A DNA stretch of 6,622 nucleotides from Clostridiales bacterium UBA2432. GTDB lineage: Bacteria > Bacillota > Clostridia > Lachnospirales > Vallitaleaceae. Numbering within the stretch: position 1 is the stretch's first letter; every line of letters starts with the position of its first letter. The DNA lies in NCBI GenBank assembly GCA_002342805.1, contig DDQW01000020.1, positions 1 to 6,622 of the forward strand. The letters are read 5' to 3'. Made by a program: the position numbers and the translations under genes. The notes beneath the pieces were generated by a model that did not search any database, was not told the origin of the DNA, and saw nothing but the letters and a program-made list of their open reading frames with translations. Positions 5,423 to 6,622 of this stretch are shown here, in pieces.

Positions 5423-5613
5423 CAAAAGGAATAGTGTTTATGATAAACTAAGAAGAAGCGCTATTTATTTAAAATATCAAACTATTGTCTGATGACAAAT
5501 TAGGAATGAATAAAGTGGCATTGATTATGAAGATGTCGTTGGCACGGTGCTGGAAGTTAAGCAATAATACAATTAAATTTTATCAAAAAAAGATAACCTG
5601 TTAGGTTAAAAAA

Positions 5614-5642
5614 ATGACTTTCGAGGGATGGTATTATATAAT
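5614..5642 (+). promoter_or_regulatory. Promoter of the HigA-like gene
   Basis: ATGACT (5614-5619) and a consensus TATAAT (5637-5642) are 17 bases apart. The small dyad AACCT-gtt-AGGTT lies just upstream (5595-5607) and could be an operator for the encoded regulator. The leader would be about 95 bases. It contains a 16-codon open frame from ATG 5641 (MKVEYKLTQRVNEFPI) that has no ribosome binding site at a proper distance. Confidence 0.5.
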
Positions 5643-5742
5643 GAAAGTAGAATACAAGTTGACTCAAAGGGTTAATGAATTTCCAATATAAATAAACTTG
5701 AATGTATAAATATAGTTAAAATTGAGGAGGTGGAAGATTACC

Positions 5743-6036
5743 ATGGTAAACAAAAAAGAAAGTGAAAGTTTTAAGCCAACTGTAGCAATAGCTCCTGGAG
5801 AAACAATACGAGAAAATATGGAGTATATGGGTATGAATCAAAAAGAATTGGCAGCTAGATTGGATATTACTTCGAAGCATCTTTGCAATGTTTTAAATGG
5901 TAATGCTCCTGTCACATATGAAACGGCACTGAAGCTTGAAAGTATCTTAGGCCTAAGCGCACAATTTTGGATGAATTTAGAAATAAACTACCAACTGAAT
6001 AAATCAAGACTTGAAGAAAAAGAAAAAATGAATTGA
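5743..6036 (+). CDS. HigA-type Xre antitoxin/regulator, probably truncated
   Basis: The 97-residue protein has APGETIREN at 17-25, a helix-turn-helix at about 32-52 (NQKELAARLDITSKHLCNVL), then ETALKLESILGLSAQFWMNLE. This is the arrangement of HigA/VapI addiction-module antitoxins, which bind DNA and, in pairs, neutralise a HigB mRNA nuclease. ATG 5743 is preferred because AGGAGGTGG (5725-5733) ends 9 bases upstream; an earlier TTG at 5722 lies before that site. No HigB gene is next to it. The wording APGETIREN, KLES.LG and NLEINYQLNK is closer to the N-terminal part of longer fusions that carry an ImmA/IrrE-type metalloprotease domain. Those continue well past residue 97, where this one ends in EEKEKMN and meets repeat DNA. 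It is either a solo antitoxin or a cut-off fusion. Confidence 0.8.
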   Translation: MVNKKESESFKPTVAIAPGETIRENMEYMGMNQKELAARLDITSKHLCNVLNGNAPVTYETALKLESILGLSAQFWMNLEINYQLNKSRLEEKEKMN

Positions 6037-6080
6037 AAGCGTGTCATCGTTTTTCGGAGGCTTCTCAGGAACCATGAACA
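6037..6080. repeat. Copy D of the repeat, apparently split
   Basis: AAGCGTGTCA follows the HigA-like stop codon directly and matches the left end of copies A and B. The remainder, TCAGGAACCATGAACA, comes only at 6065-6080, after about 18 unrelated bases (TCGTTTTTCGGAGGCTTC). The copy therefore seems to be two overlapping or interrupted units. Homology to any gene is lost at both sides. Confidence 0.5.
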
Positions 6081-6089
6081 GTATAATAG

Positions 6090-6197
6090 TTACAAACCAG
6101 GACAACTATAATAAATCCATTGGTTGAAATGGATAGACTGAAACGGACGATTCCAGAATATATCTACAGCCATGATCAGAAGTACTATGCGGAGTAA
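6090..6197 (+). pseudogene. Plus-strand gene tail, unrecognised
   Basis: After a TAG at 6087-6089 the frame is open for 35 codons, reading NPLVEMDRLKRTIPEYIYS then HDQKYYAE to TAA. The composition is protein-like, but no start codon with a ribosome binding site exists and the upstream end meets repeat copy D. I do not recognise the family. It is followed 29 bases later by another gene start, as in an operon. Confidence 0.3.
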
Positions 6198-6226
6198 TAT
6201 TATAATTAATTAGGGAGTTGCAAGGA

Positions 6227-6292
6227 GTGAAACAAAGTGGTACAATAATTAATTTAGAAAATGGGTTACAAACAAGTAGATTTGTTCTATAA
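6227..6292 (+). pseudogene. N-terminal scrap, possibly of a small Smr-domain protein
   Basis: GTG 6227 has a proper ribosome binding site (GGGAG, 6213-6217, 9 bases away). It begins VKQSGTIINLENGLQTSRF and then stops at TAA after 21 codons. The stretch IINLENGLPT followed by a helix is how some short Smr/MutS2-like proteins begin, as I recall them, but the match covers only about ten residues. The good start signal beside an immediate stop indicates a deletion soon after the start. A true 21-residue peptide is possible but less likely. Confidence 0.3.
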
Positions 6293-6329
6293 TTCTTAAG
6301 TGAAGTATCATTTTTGGAACAATCAAAAA

Positions 6330-6360
6330 AGAACAGCTGAAGTTAAATTTCAGTTGTTCT
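6330..6360 (-). terminator. Minus-strand intrinsic terminator
   Basis: AGAACAGCTGAA (6330-6341) and TTCAGTTGTTCT (6349-6360) form a 12-bp stem with one G-U pair and a 7-base loop. On the minus strand the stem is followed by TTTTTTGATTG. That is the layout of an intrinsic terminator for a gene lying to the right, although only a 40-codon frame is visible there. Confidence 0.65.
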
Positions 6361-6481
6361 AAATATGATTCTTCGCGATTGTACCAACTCGCGGAAGTTT
6401 TACCAATATATGGGAATTGAATGGTTTTCTCTTTCTTCTTTTTTCAAAAAAGCACATTGCAACCAGATCGTTAAAGTTCAT
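6359..6481 (-). CDS. Small basic open frame before a terminator, doubtful
   Basis: ATG 6481 to TAG 6361-6359 encodes 40 residues beginning MNFNDLVAMCFFEKRRKRK and ending GTIAKNHI, very rich in lysine and arginine. The stop codon lies at the foot of the terminator, which favours a real 3' end. However, no ribosome binding site precedes the ATG, and a second minus frame over the same bases (FPYIGKTSASWYNREESYL) is equally protein-like and runs through the hairpin. I suspect a shifted remnant of a larger gene. Otherwise 6361-6622 shows only a 7-bp palindrome at 6511-6527. Confidence 0.2.
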   Translation of the reverse strand: MNFNDLVAMCFFEKRRKRKPFNSHILVKLPRVGTIAKNHI

Positions 6482-6622
6482 GTGTAAGAGGAAATCTATA
6501 CAAAACTGATTTTAAGGGTACCTTAAATAAGCCTTTTGAAAAGACTGAAAAATCAAGACTATGAAATTAACTACATTTAATTCAGCTGATGAAAAAGCCT
6601 GCCTGCATGACGCATAGAATTA

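Noticed and set aside
6561..6617. 18-codon frame MKLTTFNSADEKACLHDA, recalling the start of a ureidoimidazoline decarboxylase
   Set aside because: The similarity covers too few residues and there is no ribosome binding site.
1..6622. CRISPR array, tRNA or rRNA genes, or a complete defence system
   Set aside because: No evenly spaced direct repeats, no tRNA cloverleaf and no intact nuclease, methyltransferase or toxin gene could be found; the C protein and HigA-like genes alone do not make a system.

Overview
The window is AT-rich, uses strong GGAGG-type ribosome binding sites, and carries parts of a chemotaxis receptor, a c-di-GMP signalling protein and small Xre-family regulators. This suggests a motile, low-GC Firmicute, probably a clostridium. 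The assignment rests on general character only, because no marker gene is present. Most of the DNA looks like a decaying accessory region: nearly every larger gene is broken, and several stretches hold only the tails or heads of genes.

Layout. At 1-300 there is a diverged copy of a short repeat and a minus-strand coding tail. At 310-396 lies a cluster of TGCAACGAGG palindromes. At 411-1115 is a collapsed AlbA_2/Schlafen-type ATP-binding regulator whose remaining pieces all sit in one frame. A hairpin terminator at 1190-1234 ends the minus-strand block. That block, read right to left, is a membrane-anchored Cache-like/GGDEF/EAL protein (4718-2465) broken by an in-frame TAA and a 4-bp frameshift, then a chemotaxis receptor that has lost its N-terminal half (2374-1238). 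At 4734-4874 is a divergent control region, followed on the plus strand by a 75-residue Xre regulator (4875-5102). From 5103 to 5640 there are hairpins, repeats and gene remnants. A HigA-type regulator (5743-6036) follows, then two gene scraps and a minus-strand terminator up to the window end.

How the parts may work together. The best-supported system is the small Xre protein. Its helix-turn-helix sequence (DRTYISMIER) and the two-site operator before it (GACTATAGTC, then GACCAATAGTC) look like a restriction-modification controller (C protein) with its C-box, yet no restriction or methyltransferase gene is visible. The C-box also covers the -35 position of an extended -10 promoter that faces the broken GGDEF/EAL gene, so one controller may act on both. 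That gene carries four TTTG units where three would restore the frame, which raises the possibility of phase variation, although a separate stop codon at codon 67 argues for plain decay. Copies of a TCAGGAAC(C/T)ATGAACA repeat lie at or near places where genes stop or lose homology.
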